From Saprospiraceae bacterium (lineage in GTDB: Bacteria > Bacteroidota > Bacteroidia > Chitinophagales > Saprospiraceae), in the NCBI GenBank assembly GCA_016717655.1, contig JADKFC010000001.1, forward strand, positions 576,283 to 640,282: 64,000 nucleotides of DNA, in the 5' to 3' direction. A program made the position numbers and the translations under genes. Within the stretch, counting starts at the first letter, position 1, and the number at the start of each line of letters is the position of its first letter. The notes beneath the pieces were generated by a model. The model was not told where the DNA came from, did not search any database, and saw only the letters and a program-made list of their open reading frames with translations. Below are positions 63,015 through 64,000 of the stretch, piece after piece.

Positions 63015-64000
63015 CTAACGTTTAACGAAACCAATGCTACCCAATGACTTGCCTCCTGTAACAAAGTTTACCTGATACAAACCACTTGGATAACTAGAAA
63101 CATCTACTACTATTTTTTTAGATCTTAAAGCATCTGAAGTAATCTTTTGACTTCCAATCTGCCTACCCATAGCATCGATGACCCTGAGGTCAACAGCTGC
63201 TCCCTCCAGACTGTGTTGTATAACTAGCTGGTCAACTGCCGGATTGGGAAAAACACCCTGAATGTATTCGTAAACCCATTGCTGTTCTTTTGAAGAGGTT
63301 GTTCCAGTCTGATACAATTGGTTGATCTCTTCTCCTGTCAAAGCCTTGTTGTAAATTTTGACATTGTCCAGGGCGCCAATAAAGTACTGCCCGCCTTCTA
63401 TTGGGTTGTTGCCAAAACACAATGACCTTGTGGTTGCATTGAGCTTGCCAGGTGCAGGTTTTCTGTTTACTTCCTGTCCGTTCACATAAATTACATCATC
63501 TGCTCCATCATGTACCATGGTAACATGCCACCAAAAGCCCTGAACCAACTCGTTTCCATCTTTGCTGTCCATATCAGATATAAAATTTGGAAACTGGGTA
63601 TTATTGCTATTGGTTGTCCATACTATTTTTAAGTGTTGTGGCAATGATATTTTCCAACGCTGATCCCAGTGACCAAAGTCCATTACATAGGCCTCTGCAT
63701 CAGCAATGTTTTTGCCATCAACCCTGATCCAGAATGAAACAGATGTATATTCTGACAACAACTGTACTGCATTGGGGCACAGGATCGAATCTCCATCACC
63801 ATCAAATTTGACATTCATTCCGCCCAGTGGGTGAGTGGCTGTTTCATAACTTACATTTCCTCCTGCAACACCATGGTTGAGATAAGGGGTAGCATCATTG
63901 GCATTTCCTTCAAATGGATAGTGCGCCACCAAACCTGGTTCGCCAGTATCCAAAGGCTCTGTTGTACTTAAGGTTAATTCAGAAACTGCAGATAAGTTGC
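63015..64000 (-). CDS. LamG-domain T9SS protein, 5' end cut by window edge
   Basis: The frame is open to base 64000 (NLSAVSELTLSTTEPLDTGE precedes the window's first TTG), so the N-terminus is missing. A LamG/Laminin_G_3 jelly-roll domain: LVAHYPFEGNANDATPYLNH, VKFDGDGDSILCPNAV, YTSVSFWIRVDGKNIADA, WWHVTMVHDGADDVIYVNG, YFIGALDNVKIYNKALTGEE. C-terminal T9SS type A sorting domain: YIQGVFPNPAVDQLVIQHSL, VDLRVIDAMGRQIGSQ, GLYQVNFVTGGKSLGSIGF. Surface or secreted carbohydrate-binding or enzyme-linked protein. Confidence 0.88.
   Translation of the reverse strand, partial: NLSAVSELTLSTTEPLDTGEPGLVAHYPFEGNANDATPYLNHGVAGGNVSYETATHPLGGMNVKFDGDGDSILCPNAVQLLSEYTSVSFWIRVDGKNIADAEAYVMDFGHWDQRWKISLPQHLKIVWTTNSNNTQFPNFISDMDSKDGNELVQGFWWHVTMVHDGADDVIYVNGQEVNRKPAPGKLNATTRSLCFGNNPIEGGQYFIGALDNVKIYNKALTGEEINQLYQTGTTSSKEQQWVYEYIQGVFPNPAVDQLVIQHSLEGAAVDLRVIDAMGRQIGSQKITSDALRSKKIVVDVSSYPSGLYQVNFVTGGKSLGSIGFVKR

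Noticed and set aside
1..64000. Prophage, transposon or integron content
   Set aside because: No integrase, transposase, phage structural gene or attachment repeats are visible.

Overview
The window looks like a chromosome segment of a Bacteroidota bacterium, most likely a Saprospiraceae-type organism (inference). The evidence is secreted proteins ending in type IX secretion (T9SS) sorting domains, SusC/SusD pairs, a fused ccoN-ccoO oxidase gene with the Bacteroidota order of accessory genes, LytTR and LuxR-propeller regulators, a TPR-CHAT protease, and few Shine-Dalgarno sites. There are no rRNA or tRNA genes, no CRISPR array and no recognisable insertion sequence.

Layout. 1-5217 (minus): an operon for a repeat-rich T9SS cell-surface protein (about 17 copies of a 38-residue Cys-rich unit), a beta-helix lipoprotein and an outer-membrane barrel protein. 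5271-7954 (minus): a P-loop NTPase (possibly one protein split by a frameshift) followed by an ABC-exporter-like membrane protein whose nucleotide-binding domain has lost its catalytic motifs. 8029-13968: a divergent unit with a subtilisin-like protease and a TPR-CHAT (caspase-like) protease on the minus strand, and an ECF-like sigma factor with a membrane anti-sigma-like partner on the plus strand. 13973-14372: a heptanucleotide repeat region. 14452-23370 (plus): the complete cbb3 oxidase cluster (ccoI, S, NO, Q, P, G, H, a SafE-like protein) plus a small Cys-rich peptide, closed by a strong terminator. 23481-27295 (minus): a secreted endonuclease/exonuclease/phosphatase-fold protein and a propeller/Y_Y_Y/LuxR regulator. 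27463-36741 (plus): a glycan-use locus with a double-PKD lipoprotein, a structured RNA candidate, SusC, SusD and two GH30 glycosidases. 36744-50029 (minus): membrane, T9SS and hypothetical proteins around a two-component signalling block (LytTR regulator, receiver-LytS kinase, TPR sensor kinase, YhhN-like membrane proteins). 50359-54806 (plus): a c-type haem sensor-like lipoprotein, a DUF6132-like protein, a methyltransferase and a P2-type cation ATPase. 55099-61865 (plus): a complete sugar ABC importer with a GH130 enzyme and an alpha/alpha-toroid protein, facing a second GH130 gene and a LamG-T9SS protein on the minus strand.

A striking property of the window is the number of otherwise well-conserved genes broken by 1-2 base indels in homopolymers or dinucleotide runs: the repeat protein, TPR-CHAT, ccoNO (three), the phosphatase-fold gene, the LuxR-propeller gene (two), SusC, a sensor kinase (a compensating pair), the P2 ATPase, a GH130, and probably the P-loop protein. 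Such breaks in core genes such as ccoNO point to sequence or assembly error more than to decay. Broken genes are therefore given as their visible reading frames, with the likely intact gene described in each entry.
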